Assembly (NCBI GenBank): GCA_963277665.1
Contig: OY728125.1
Location: forward strand, 1,712,394,889-1,712,458,888
Origin: Viscum album
Taxonomy: Eukaryota; Streptophyta; Magnoliopsida; Santalales; Viscaceae
Length of the DNA stretch: 64,000 nucleotides
Reading direction: 5' to 3'
The translations under genes and the position numbers were made by a program. The notes under the pieces are model-generated. The model saw only the letters and a program-made list of their open reading frames with translations. It was not told where the DNA came from and did no database searches. Shown here in pieces: positions 34,146 to 46,460 of this stretch; the first letter of the stretch is position 1; every line of letters begins with the position of its first letter.

Positions 34146-37100
34146 TATAATTCCCCAACCCTAGTTACCAATATTCAGTGCATTATTTCATATCATTGTC
34201 ATGATCATAAGAGATCATTTCCCGAATGACTGATTAGTTTAGTAGCCTTGGAAGTACTAGATACATACTTATGTTTTACATTACATCCTAAAATAATGAA
34301 AAAAAATATTGTGTCCCCTTTCAACACAGTCAAATCAAGTAGCCTATTCATACAGGTTAATCATGATATACTTCTTCACATCATGGGAAAACTGAAACAC
34401 AGAATGGGATGAGCTCAGATGCTTAATAACGATAACAATATAGCAGAAAAATTCATAAATAAGCATAAACATTTATGGCAATGTATAAGACTAAAACACA
34501 AGCCTTTTAAACTTATATTTCAATATATTATGGAAAATATAAATCAAATAATTACATCCACTTATCCATATGGATAATCAACTAGTTTAATAATTTCATT
34601 TAATATCAATAGCTAATTTAAGGATGATGGAATGCATAATTCTGATCATTATAACCACATAGTCAAGGTCTTATTCCAAGACTACAAATAAGATGTTGTC
34701 AATGTCATGTTCTAAGACACTTATTTGTCTCACGAGACCTACTGATGAATCGAGGAGTATAGTGGGCTTCACCTGTCACAGACTAAGTCCATTTCGTTCC
34801 TCATATGAAAAGGTTGAAACATAATATAAACATATTTTTAGAATAGCATTCGAAATGTTAATATTTTAACCACAAACCTTGATTGGTATTAAAATATCAC
34901 ATCCACAGTCAAACATAACTCATTAAATACCATATAAAATATTGTATTATAGAAAATTAACCCCAATATAGAATAATGAAGGATATTGACCTTGATGAAT
35001 ATAATTATCAAAAATATATGAGAAAAATATATCCCTTTTCATGAAAACATTTAAAAGTCTCACAATTTTTCAAAAAGCTGTTTAAAAGAGATTTTTGAAT
35101 CCAAGTGTCCCATAACAATTTGTACTTTTAAAATTAATGTGAATATTAAAACATTAATTTCTATATAAATAAATCTTAAAACCATTTTAAAACATGCACA
35201 TTAATATGAATGATTTAGAAGAATAAATCATTAAAACATTTAAAATGATATATTAGTTAGAGTTCCTAACCAAATAAAATATGCTTGATTAAATAAAGTT
35301 GTGTTAATAAACACATAATAATATCATGAAAATAAAGGGGTTCATGAAATACTATGTCAAAGTATAGTATATACACCATATAAAAGTGAATTGGCACATA
35401 ACAACAATGATGTTTAAAAAGAATTTAAATTGAGATGAAATACTTTATAATGACTATATCATTAGGTTTAGAATAAATAAATGAAATAATTATGGGTGAA
35501 AAATATAAATACACTAAATATGATTGGATAGGTAATGTAAATCAATGAATGGAAATTCACACATATTCCTGTACTGACAACACCAATGACATGGATGTTT
35601 AACTAAATTAATAGAAATCGAGTACAATTACTCGTATCAAGTTCATATCGATGATTTGAGAATTTATCAATGGAGTGATTATTTGTATCAAAAGTATATA
35701 CAACAAAAGGGGGGTGGATATTACTACATTATTAAATAAACAGTGATTTCATCCATAATCGTGGAGTATAATAATCAATGATATTTTTGTAAAACCCAAT
35801 GAGTGGAAATTGAAATTTTAAATTCCCTTAGCGATATGGTTACTTCTGAAACAAACACCCCATGAAAGAAGGATAATTAAATGATTATGTAAATACACCT
35901 AAATTTAGGTATAATATACAAAAAATACAATCATGGGTAGTACATACACCACAAAAATGTAATCGTGGAAAATATGGCATGAATCTCACGTGAATAAATG
36001 ATAGATGAAAACCCCTTACAATGTAGTAATCAATCAAGTCTTATGACAAAAAGATAATAACCACCAAATGAATCATAGAATACCATGAATATAAATATAA
36101 TCATGATAATATATATCAAATGGAAGTACACAAAACACTATATGCAATAAATAAGTGGAAAACAATGGAAATCTCATAGAATTAAAAGTGAGATAAAAAA
36201 CACCCTTTCTATCTACATTTACTTAGTATAGGGTAGGTTAACCTCCATTATAATGGTGAAATCATTTTTATTAAATTATACAAGAACCAAATACATATAT
36301 ATGATATCATATATGATCTTATAATATTTCCTTGTAAATAATATTTCAGTTGTATCATTTTTTGGGTGTTAACAGATTCATTTTCCTCTATATATTTTGG
36401 TAGGTAAAACATGTTAGTTATGTGTAGGATGTATTTTATTCATATCCAGAATGATATTATGTTCTTAAAAAATATAATCTTCAAATTAAAATTATTCTTG
36501 AATGGTTACAATGGTGGAATTAATCTTATCATGTTTGTGGAAACGGTAATCCGTACGTACGCACGAGCGACAATATCATTCAATTGATGGAAAATCGTAT
36601 GTAATTGGATGTTATATCATATATTATGAATCAGTAACATTTTATATTTATTATTTCATTTAGTTTTACCCTTTATTATACAAATCCAAATAATGAGGTG
36701 TTGAATAACAAACTACACCATGATGTGGAGACGATAATCCATACATATGCATGTATGGTGACTTTGTCATTCATAGGATTGATAAAATAATGAATATGTT
36801 TGTATCATATTTATAATAAAATTGTAGTATGTAGAAGGTACTGGTGATATTATTTTGGTATGGAAAAAATAAAGAAAGCATAAGTGGAAGAAGAAAAGAT
36901 TATTTAAAGAGGTGGTGAAATTATTATATCTTCTTCGGGTGCTTCCTATTGATTTTATCGGAAGGGCTCCGTAGGTTGGTTTTCTGATAAAAGGACACTA
37001 TGTTAAATTGAGGGTCACATTAGGAAAAGATTGAAATATTATTTTATTATATAATAATTTTTGGATTATACTAGCGCAAAATGGATTTATTTCTAGGATA

Positions 37101-39074
37101 AGGTGGGTATGGGTATAAATATCTTAATCCAAAATGTTTTAGACAAGTTCATGTCACCATATTATCCTTATCAATAGGATTTAACTCTTAGTTAATTAGT
37201 TTTACTGTTACCTTGTCTTCTTATATTCTTACACAATATATTTAATAAACATAATATAAACTACCAAGGGTACATCAATTGGTTAATTAAATTTATATCT
37301 ATCATTATATAAGTCATTTGGACGAATCTAACATTTTTTTGTTTATAATAACATTTAATAATATAATATTTTGTTTAAAAAATTGTTTATGTCAATTATG
37401 ACCATATTTAGTATTTGGATTTTTTGAATGTCCAAACATCATCATTTCTTCAAAAAAAATACATCGAGTCAACCCTAAAATGTCATATTTATCTATAAAA
37501 TTCATGTACATCCTCATAATAATCAACTTACATTATAATTTTTATTTATATTATCAATTATTTAAATCATTCATTAATAAGGTAATTACTGCATCATCAT
37601 CGTGTCATAAATAAATTTAATTATTTAATGTCTAAAATTTATAACTAAAATACCATGATGTAGGAAATATTTTTATCCTTATAATTAATATTTATAGTTG
37701 AATTTATCTTATGTATAACCCTATATTAAAAATGTTTTAGTTATGGTCATTTGAATTGTACACTTTTTACTATTCTTTAAATTAAATAATAATAAATGTC
37801 CTCATCTAATCCAGGTGGACCAAAGAGGGTCATATTTTATTCCTAAAGATGATTTTGTTTTAAAAAAACTTATCAAATAGAATTAGGATATGTGTTAGGG
37901 TAATTATAATAACAATTTTAACCTTAAATTACCCTATTTACGTTTAACTGTGGTAAATAAAAGTCAAAAGTTACTATTCAAAAAAATTATTTTCATTTCA
38001 TTGAACCACATATTACATAATTATGTCTACTGTGTCTCTCTCATTTATGAAATTCAATTAAAATAAGTGATAAAATTATGTTTTATGCAAATTTTCTAAC
38101 GTGCCTAGAAGGTGTGTAAAAAAAGTAAAATAATTCAATAAAATTTTATACATCCAATTTTATTATAAAATGAATCTAACTAAATACCTTTATCTAATTT
38201 AGGTATTATGTATCTATTTTGACTTTAAATTAATTTAAATAAAATTAATCATTATTTAAAAATAAGTGATCTTTTAAACAATAACGTAGTGTTTTCATTA
38301 ATCATAAAAAATTTAATGTTTTCATTTTTCAATACCAAAATTTCACCCTATGCTAATTTTGATGTTAAAAATTTAAAAATGATGTCTGTTTTACCAAATT
38401 CAAGACATTGAAGTTTCATTAATTAATTTAATATTAATTCCCATTTTTAAAACCAGAATGCGGGTTTTTGAGAAGTAAAAACTATCAAATGATTGATATG
38501 TGTTTATGTCCAATTTAAAAGTAAACTTACTTCTAATAAACAACATTGGATTAAATGAGAAAAATATAATATAATTATAAAGAAACCCCTTTCAAATGTA
38601 AAATTTAACACTGTAAATTATTTTGATTAAAAAAGTTATTTTCAATTAAAATTGAATATCTTTCAGTATTGATCAAAATATGAAAGTTATCAGAAAAAAA
38701 AAATTATCCAAACTAAATTTGTATATCCTGATTTTAAAGAAGAATTTAATTTTATCTAATTGAAAATATTAATGTTTCAAATATTTAATTATAACGTTTT
38801 CTCTATAAAATGGCGGAAATTTTTTTTTTGAAAAATAATTCTTTTATCTGATAAAATGAATTTTTCTTTATATTATGTCTATGAAACAGAAAATATGATT
38901 GTTAAATTCATATAGGATATAGATATAATTGAAAATGTTATTATTATAATTTAAAATTTTTTTTTGAAATGACTGGTTTGATTGGTCTTTGTGCACTTAA
39001 ACTCGGTGTTGTGTACATCCCGCACTGTTGTATTATTCAAAGAGAAGCATACCATGGAAGCTTGGGGTTTTTCA
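34146..39074 (-). repeat. 5' LTR of element 3 (right copy)
   Basis: This is the direct-repeat partner of 26513-31553, about 4.9 kb. On the minus strand it starts TGAAAAACCCC (39074 leftwards) and ends at the PBS. It contains an A+T-rich second half with poly-T at 38820. The open frame at 38982 crosses the LTR edge and is not a gene. Confidence 0.85.
36539..36771. repeat. Duplicated CG-bearing motif inside the right LTR of element 3
   Basis: Copies at 36539-36580 and 36727-36771 correspond to those at 28914 and 29103. The CCGTACGTACGCA core is identical at 36551 and at 29115, which are non-equivalent positions within the LTR. The other two copies have decayed in CG to TG/CA fashion. Confidence 0.6.
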
Positions 39075-42000
39075 TGGTTTATTATAAAGATGTTTTATGA
39101 CGTTAATGAGAATTTCTCTCCCCAAATCTTCCTTGTAGAGTATATTTTTGTGTTAAATATCCCCTGATGAATCATAAAATAGTACCATGATTGAAGGTAT
39201 ATATATTATTATATAACATATCCATTTTCTAGCTATGAAGGATTTAAAAGGAATTTGACATGTACAATTGTAGAATTTGGTGACTAAACTTAATCATTCG
39301 ATGGATATATAATGATGAAAAAATATCAAAATAGATATAATCCATAAATTAGACACATATATTCTTATTCGTAAATCTATGATCTATGTAAATATAGATT
39401 TTCAAATTAGAAGAAAACCTGTGAATATGACCTGCTTCATATTTTTTACTTCAGGATAGAAATCATGGAGATATGGTTAGAAAAAAAATACATGATATAA
39501 AAACATTATTTCACCTCAAGAATAACTTATTTTGGAATTCATAATTGTATGATTGGTTATTATTAATACAAATAAATTTTCTTTTGTATTTATGTTCCAT
39601 AGAAGTTAAGGATAAGTAGAAGATTTATTAGAAAGCCCCTATGAACAAAATATAGTATTAACACTATCAGAATACCCCACATTAGAATCTTTTTTTCATC
39701 ACTGAATCCCTAACAATTGGGGCCTTACTGAAATAACCACTAGATTTATAAATGGGTTAAAATAATTATAAGATAGAACACCCATTGAATCATTCTCAGC
39801 TACCAGGTAAACATAATGATCAGGGTATGATACTGGAAGGGTTTATGAAATCATTTGAGAATTCATGAAAATAGAGATTAAAGTATTCAAAAAAAGAGAA
39901 GTAGAAATTGTATTATGTTTTATTATCCCTCATATATATATGATTAACTACCATAGGAGTTTATGACTTATATATAAGAAGAATCTACTCTGATAGAACC
40001 CTAAAATTATAAGTTCTAATAACTTTGACATCTTAATTTGAGGAAATTCTATTATAATCAATATCATTATAAGTATCTGGATCCCAATCTTATAATAGTG
40101 GGTCAGAGAAAGCCTATCTCTGATAAGAGCATTTTATTGGGTAGGGGAAAAATTTTAGCATCCTAAATCTAGGCTGGATGATAATATTCATCAATAAAGT
40201 CATCAAAACATAGATTGCATATCGGGCCTCACAATACATGTTTTATCCAATGTAAATAAGGTGAAATATAATGATATATGAGTTTATATTACTTGATGAA
40301 ACTTAGGATACACCCTATATAAGGGATAAAAACATACCCTCAATGTTTTTATTCTAAAAAATCCAAATTTTTTAGTACATATCATTTTTTCAAGTAGAAA
40401 AATGAGTAGATCTTATGAATATGAATATTATGGGGAAAACTCTTTGATAGATCCATCCCAACAATCTTGAAATCATTCTACATATGTTTCATATGAATCA
40501 TAACCGTATTAAAAAATGAATTTAACTAATTTAATATAAAATACCTATCAATACTACAAAGATATATAAAGGTTTATTAAACATTGAACTGATAATGCAT
40601 ACTACTATAATATTTGGATCTTTAAAATAGTGGAGCTACATCAAAAATTGATATAGATTGGACAACCATACACCATAGTAATGTGGCTCAAAATCAAATG
40701 AAGAAAATAAATATTCAGAAGGAAAAAATAACATATAATGAGATTTGGATGATAACTAAAACCTTTAATGGCGATGAAAGATCCAACTATTTAGAAAATT
40801 GCAGGAAAAAAGATATTAATGATCCCTCCAAAACATTACAATCAATGTTTATTAATGAAAATACTTATCAGCGTCAATATTTTCTATCTATATGGAAAAT
40901 TCATGATACACCTAAATAATTTAAATATCATAATATTCCATACAAATATCTAGTTTCATCAGAGGATGGAACATTGAAGTAGAGGTCCTGAACATGGATA
41001 TTATATCATTGAAAGATATTGGGGGAAACTTCCAAACAAGAAACTCCAAAACTATGGAGGAATTGATCCCCCTATGGGATTAATCCCCATAGAGTAGGAA
41101 GGATCACACTTAGAATCCTCAAGATCTAATAAATGTTAGTAATTTTTATCTACCTTAGCTAGTGAATGAGGATTTGATAATGATGATGATAGTGGAAAAT
41201 AATGAGTTCTCCCAATGTTAATAATGTTATAAATGAGATATGGTGTGAGATATTTTGTGTGAGGCACATCAATATGAAAATGGGGTAGCTATAAGATTCA
41301 AGCGATTTGTAATTTTTACTACACAAGTTTTTGTTTTGGGTTATCTCTGTCAAGTACATGTAGTTCTCCTAGAATGTGTTTATAATAATCGAATTTTATA
41401 TTATTATAAATAGGTCCTTATACTTGATTACTTATTGTTTTATAATAGTAACCCATGTTAGTTATTCTCATGTTTTCATATAGAAATAATTTGGTATATT
41501 AAAAATTGATATAATTTCATTGAATTGAAATGTGGATACTTACTATATTAAATATGTAGTTGCATGATTTACCATACATGATGGTTGATATCTTATAATT
41601 TTAACATATATTTGTTTACTGATTCTTGTATATATTTCTTGTTTACTTGATTATGAGAATGTTCATACAACATGGATATTATATATCATTTTTATAACAT
41701 TATGTGATGATTACTAATACATTGACATTCAAACATTGAGGGAAAGGGGATTTATGATTACATTGGCCCTGGGGTGGGATGGGATCATAGTGCCCCATCT
41801 TTTTGTGAACCTTCGTCGATTTCCAATAGGGAAGAGATGAGGATCAGGACAAGTATACCATTTCCTCCTTCCCTCTAGAAAATTATGTTACCAAACTAGA
41901 TTCACAATCATCAATATATATATGTGGCGGTAAATATATAAATGAATGCATTATACTCGTGTATGGACACTATCTCCATTTAAGGATATCACCCACATTT

Positions 42001-43000
42001 CATCTCATATTTGGAGTTTAGTATCGATGATGGTCGTATAGGTATGAACTATCTTCATAAAGGGGGTTACTAGTTATAGTTATTATTGATTCATTAATTG
42101 GTATATTTTTAATTTACAATAATACATTATTTGTTGGATTCCAAAATTCATTGTAATATTATGTAAATCCAAAGACATTTTTGGTATATAAATATTTTAT
42201 CACTTATGTGATGAGGCAAAGTTTGTGGCACTATAATGAATATTTTATTATCACACTATATGTGGATACCTTAATAAAAATATTTATTCAATTATTGTGT
42301 TTCCGGAACTCCTAGATATATGAGTAGCTATCGCTCATTAGAAATCGGTTACTCATGGAGTTATTGATATCGGATTTTCAATAACAGAACATTTGGATAT
42401 TGTAGGATATATAGTTTTGATTTTTCCAATATATAATTTTTGTGGAAATTTGTTTACCATTGTTTTGATTATTTTATATATGGGGGTTTTAGTTGAGGTT
42501 AGTATCTTATTACCTATTTGGTTGTGTTTTTTTATTTCAGATATAATTTCCTTATATATGAATCATTTGAAATTTTTACTAAAGACTAACCATGCCTATC
42601 TATTAAATCAATGAATTAAAATCATTCCACATATTCAATTTTGGTACCCATGAAACTGGTCTCCATCCTTTTTTATATTGTAGAGTACGTATATTGTAAT
42701 ATTTCATGTGATTTTGGTGGGGTATATGTATTTTTGTCATCAAAATTAATGGAAAAAAGACAAATAGTATAGAAATTATATATGTTGGTTATCAACTAAT
42801 TATTTATAAATTTTGGAATGATTGGTGAAGAGGGAACCCAATATTAAAAGTGGTCACAATAATATAAATTTTAAAATTACCCATTAATGTTTTTTATTGC
42901 AGATAATGGATAGTTGAATCATTGGTCCTTCATATACAATTTAATGTTTAGAAATAAACCTACAAAATTTGGTTGGATCATATCAATTCAATGTTTAATA
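39075..43000. other. Unassigned A+T-rich DNA with possible decayed coding
   Basis: No family could be named. Around 39620-39880 a plus-strand frame runs with few stops (SEYPTLESFFHH, IPNNWGLTEITTRFING). The open frame 40683-40919 encodes 78 residues, very Lys/Asn-rich, with no motif I know. A sparse-stop frame also follows 40995. These may be parts of one decayed polyprotein on the plus strand. The open frame at 42393 is hydrophobic low-complexity and probably chance. Confidence 0.25.
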
Positions 43001-46000
43001 TAATCCTTACCCATATGATGAAAAATAAGAAAACATTGAGCACAAATGGTTTGAATGATATCGTTCCAATATGGGTACTTATTTCGTTCCATGATTTGGT
43101 TAATACCGAGGAGTATATTTACAGTAGAATAAATCACTGATTCAATGTTATTATATTGGTATCATCCCCTTCCCATTGATTTTTTATGAACACATAGATG
43201 ATAAAAAACTATATTATTCTTACTCCTATAATTTATAAATATATTTTAGTACTAGTTGAGTAATATTTCTTAAAAAAAGCTTATACAACCAAATACTATA
43301 ATCATACTTTCAAACTATCATGTGAAAATAATTTAAGGTGTTCACCTCTCCAGGAAAACCATTATCTCATATTTTGTGATTAATATAGATTATGGATCCT
43401 TTTTATCTAAATCTATAAAATTAATTCCTCATTTCTAAAAATTTACTATTGGAAGAAATTGAATCTATGTATTTTCCCTCACATTTTAAAAATCATGGGC
43501 AGAACATTTTTTCTACATGATCATAATATCTTTTTTTCTCACTAACCCTTTATCAGTTAACCCTAATATTCTAATTAATCAATATTTCATGAATATTTTG
43601 GATAAATAAAATTTATGGAATTATATGTTGACCGATAATCCAAAATAATAACATTTAGATTTTATGATTTTAATAATTTACACACTTCATTCAATTAACT
43701 ACCAACATGTATTTTCTCCCATGATATAAGAATATTCCTCAAGTAATTAAACTCTATTAAAATTATTCAATATTTCTCAATAAAATATTAATGTGGGTTG
43801 GTTCCTCATGAAAAATAGCTACATTTAAATAAATATATTTTTTCTCATTTAATCTAGTAAAAAATTCACTCATGAATTTATCCACCTATGGTCACCAAAA
43901 TAGTCTCCAATTATTTTCATTTTAAAATTTCAAAGTATTCATGTATTGATTAACTATTTTAATCTTAAACAAACCTTATTTTGAGATAAAGAAAAACCTA
44001 TATATAATTTTATTTTCTTAAGAAAAACATAAAAGCATCCCTTTTTCAGAATATCAGCTGATACAATATTCAGAAATTAAATTCTATAATTCCCATAATC
44101 CAGCATGATCCTAATTTTTTTATCAATATAATCACATGTACTAAATATTAATTCTAAATTATTAACTTCTGATTATATTATTATTATTTATTAGTTCATT
44201 GGGATCCAAATATATTATGTAATGGATATATTTTTATTGATGACATTACATTGCCATTATTCTACATCCCATAATATATTTTCCACTAACAGTTCATATT
44301 ATTTCACTAAAAACAACTAATGTATCAATAAATTTACTTGTATGTCAAATTACATTTATTCAACTTCCTCATTTTCACATTGATCATATAAAATATGTGG
44401 TTCTTATAATGTATTAGTATAAAACATTATCTTATGAAAATTGTATCCATTGTCTCATAAATTCCAATGACATATTTATGTCATTTATAAATTTTAAATC
44501 TCATAGAAACATTATATGCATTTCCTATATTGGATATTACATGAACAAGAAATATTCCCATTCCATTTTCCACTTCAATATGTTTTAGAATACTTATTTA
44601 ATATAAATATGTTTCTTACATATCAACTATTTCAATATGAATTTCCCCATTCAAATCACATATCTTCATTGATATCAGAGGATAAAATATTACATATATA
44701 CGATATCTCACAGACTTTATAAATTTTCTCTTATACCAATGAACTCAAATAGTCTTCAAATAATATCTAAATTTCATTAAATAAATAAATTTCATTTAAA
44801 ATAACATCAATATCTCTTAAAAAAATCATTAATAATTCAAGTCCATCCATAATAATATCCGATGATTCTATCTTTTAGTTGAATAGAAGTAAAATCCTTC
44901 AATGATTCTAATGCGATTTTCAAATTTCCCTTGTTTTTTGTCAAAATTTTATGAACTCTCACAAAAAATCATTATTTCACTTTAGATTAATCATATCTTA
45001 TACATTATTATAAATAGTTTCCTTAAAACCAAACTACCTTATAATGAAATATTTTATGTAATTTCATGTCACCGTGATATGAATTTTTTTTACATGTGAC
45101 TTAATTTACCCCCCCCCCTCAATTTCATCAAATCACTCAAATTTTATCACCAAATTAATAATATGAACAAAATTAAATTAGAAATGTATTGAGAGAATAA
45201 TATACTTTTATCCCATATATATATTAAGGAATTATTCCCTAATATTGAAAACCACACCCAAATAATTGTGCTTGTTCTTCCATAACATCCTTAATTGTGA
45301 GGGGAAGGATGAACACGATGTATCAAAATTATCTTAGAGAAATTGTGTCCCATCATTTACTTGGTAAAAAATCTTTAATATTGTCCTTTATAGAATAATA
45401 TTCAAACTTAAAATCTCTATTTTATACTAATTTGATGTAATGAAATATTATATTATTATTTACTGATAATTTAGACAGATCTAGGTTCATAGATAGATTA
45501 ATAGAAATATGAGTATATTACGGAATAATCAAGATATTCCATAACATCTACTTTATGATATTATAGTTTCAATTTCATCCACAACATCTTTGAACAAGTT
45601 ATAATTACAAAGATATATTTTTCTACTACTACCTTCAATGTCTCAAAATTTTTATTTATTTACTATGCATACTCACAAGTATTTCATAACAAAATAATTA
45701 TCGATCGTAGATATATTTACAATCATGAATATATCTATCCCATAAGGGATATGTGAAATATTGATTTTTTTGTTCATAAATAATTCTATATAGTTGACCA
45801 TTATTGATATTTCCCCTTACATATTTATGAATTGTTTTTGACTTCTTGAATATAAGACTCTTTATGATATCTCAACAATCTATCCAATAGTGTAACTGAA
45901 ATAATGTTCTTTAAAGGTATTAGATGAACCATAATTTCATTAAATAAGATTATTTATTTATAATTTAAATAAATTCATGAAATATCTTTATTATGTTCTG

Positions 46001-46061
46001 TTCCTTATTCTATGGGTGTCAAAACATTTTTTGAAGCCTAAAGACGAACAATATTCAGAAA
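43001..46061 (-). other. A+T-rich DNA, position of a copia RNase H, not recognised
   Basis: For the minus-strand copia RT at 46062-46460 the RNase H should lie here, to its left. I could not place its motifs with confidence. A homopolymer of ten C lies at 45109-45118. No LTR was found. Confidence 0.25.
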
Positions 46062-46460
46062 TTATTTTGAAAATTTATCTTGTGATAGAAAGAAGCAGTC
46101 ATCAATCTTAGAAATATGCAATTTAGTCATCATATAAATAGAAATGTTCTCAAAGGTTTCCTCTTTATCATTCATAAACATTATACAATTAACATAAACT
46201 ATAAAAAGTAGTGTACATATGGAAATCTCTCTCACATATAATTTAATATCAACCTTCCCTTTTATAAATATAATTTCTCTCAATAATCTATATAGTCTAG
46301 TATTACTAGATCCATAAGATATCTGTCCCATAAAATTACGTCTTTACCCTACTTAAAATTCAACCATTTTTGTATATAATGAATCCATTAGGGTAATAAA
46401 TAACAATTTAAACTTCTATATCACCATTTGAAAAGGTTTATTTCACATTTATTTTAAGGA
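46062..46460 (-). pseudogene. Ty1/copia reverse transcriptase remnant
   Basis: The minus-strand open frame of 89 codons reads YRLLREIIFIKGKVDIKLY, then TLLFIVYVNCIMF. This matches the copia RT block 'WYERLS.FLL..GF.RGKVD.TLF.K......I.QVYVDDIIFG'. The catalytic YVDD has become YVNC. It continues ENISIYMMTKLHISKI, matching 'F...M...FEMS.MG'. The preceding frame has a decayed 'LKKALYGLKQAPRAWY' block. The closest type is the SIRE/Maximus-like copia style with 'RGKVD', but clade is not certain. Confidence 0.7.

Larger units (their letters stand above)
26513..39074 (-). mobile_element. LTR retrotransposon with ~5-kb LTRs and no pol, element 3
   Basis: Two direct repeats of about 5.0 kb (26513-31553 and 34146-39074) flank about 2.6 kb. 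The right inner edge has an initiator tRNA-Met-type PBS on the minus strand and the left inner edge a 10-base polypurine tract, so the element reads leftwards. The internal DNA holds a gag zinc-finger region but no recognisable protease, RT, RNase H or integrase. It is either an internally deleted copy or a non-autonomous family. The flanking pentamers (tgtat on the left, tggtt on the right) agree at only 3 of 5 positions. Confidence 0.8.

Noticed and set aside
42393..42614. Small membrane protein gene
   Set aside because: The hydrophobic translation is what T-rich DNA gives by chance. There is no start context, homologue or neighbouring gene to support it.
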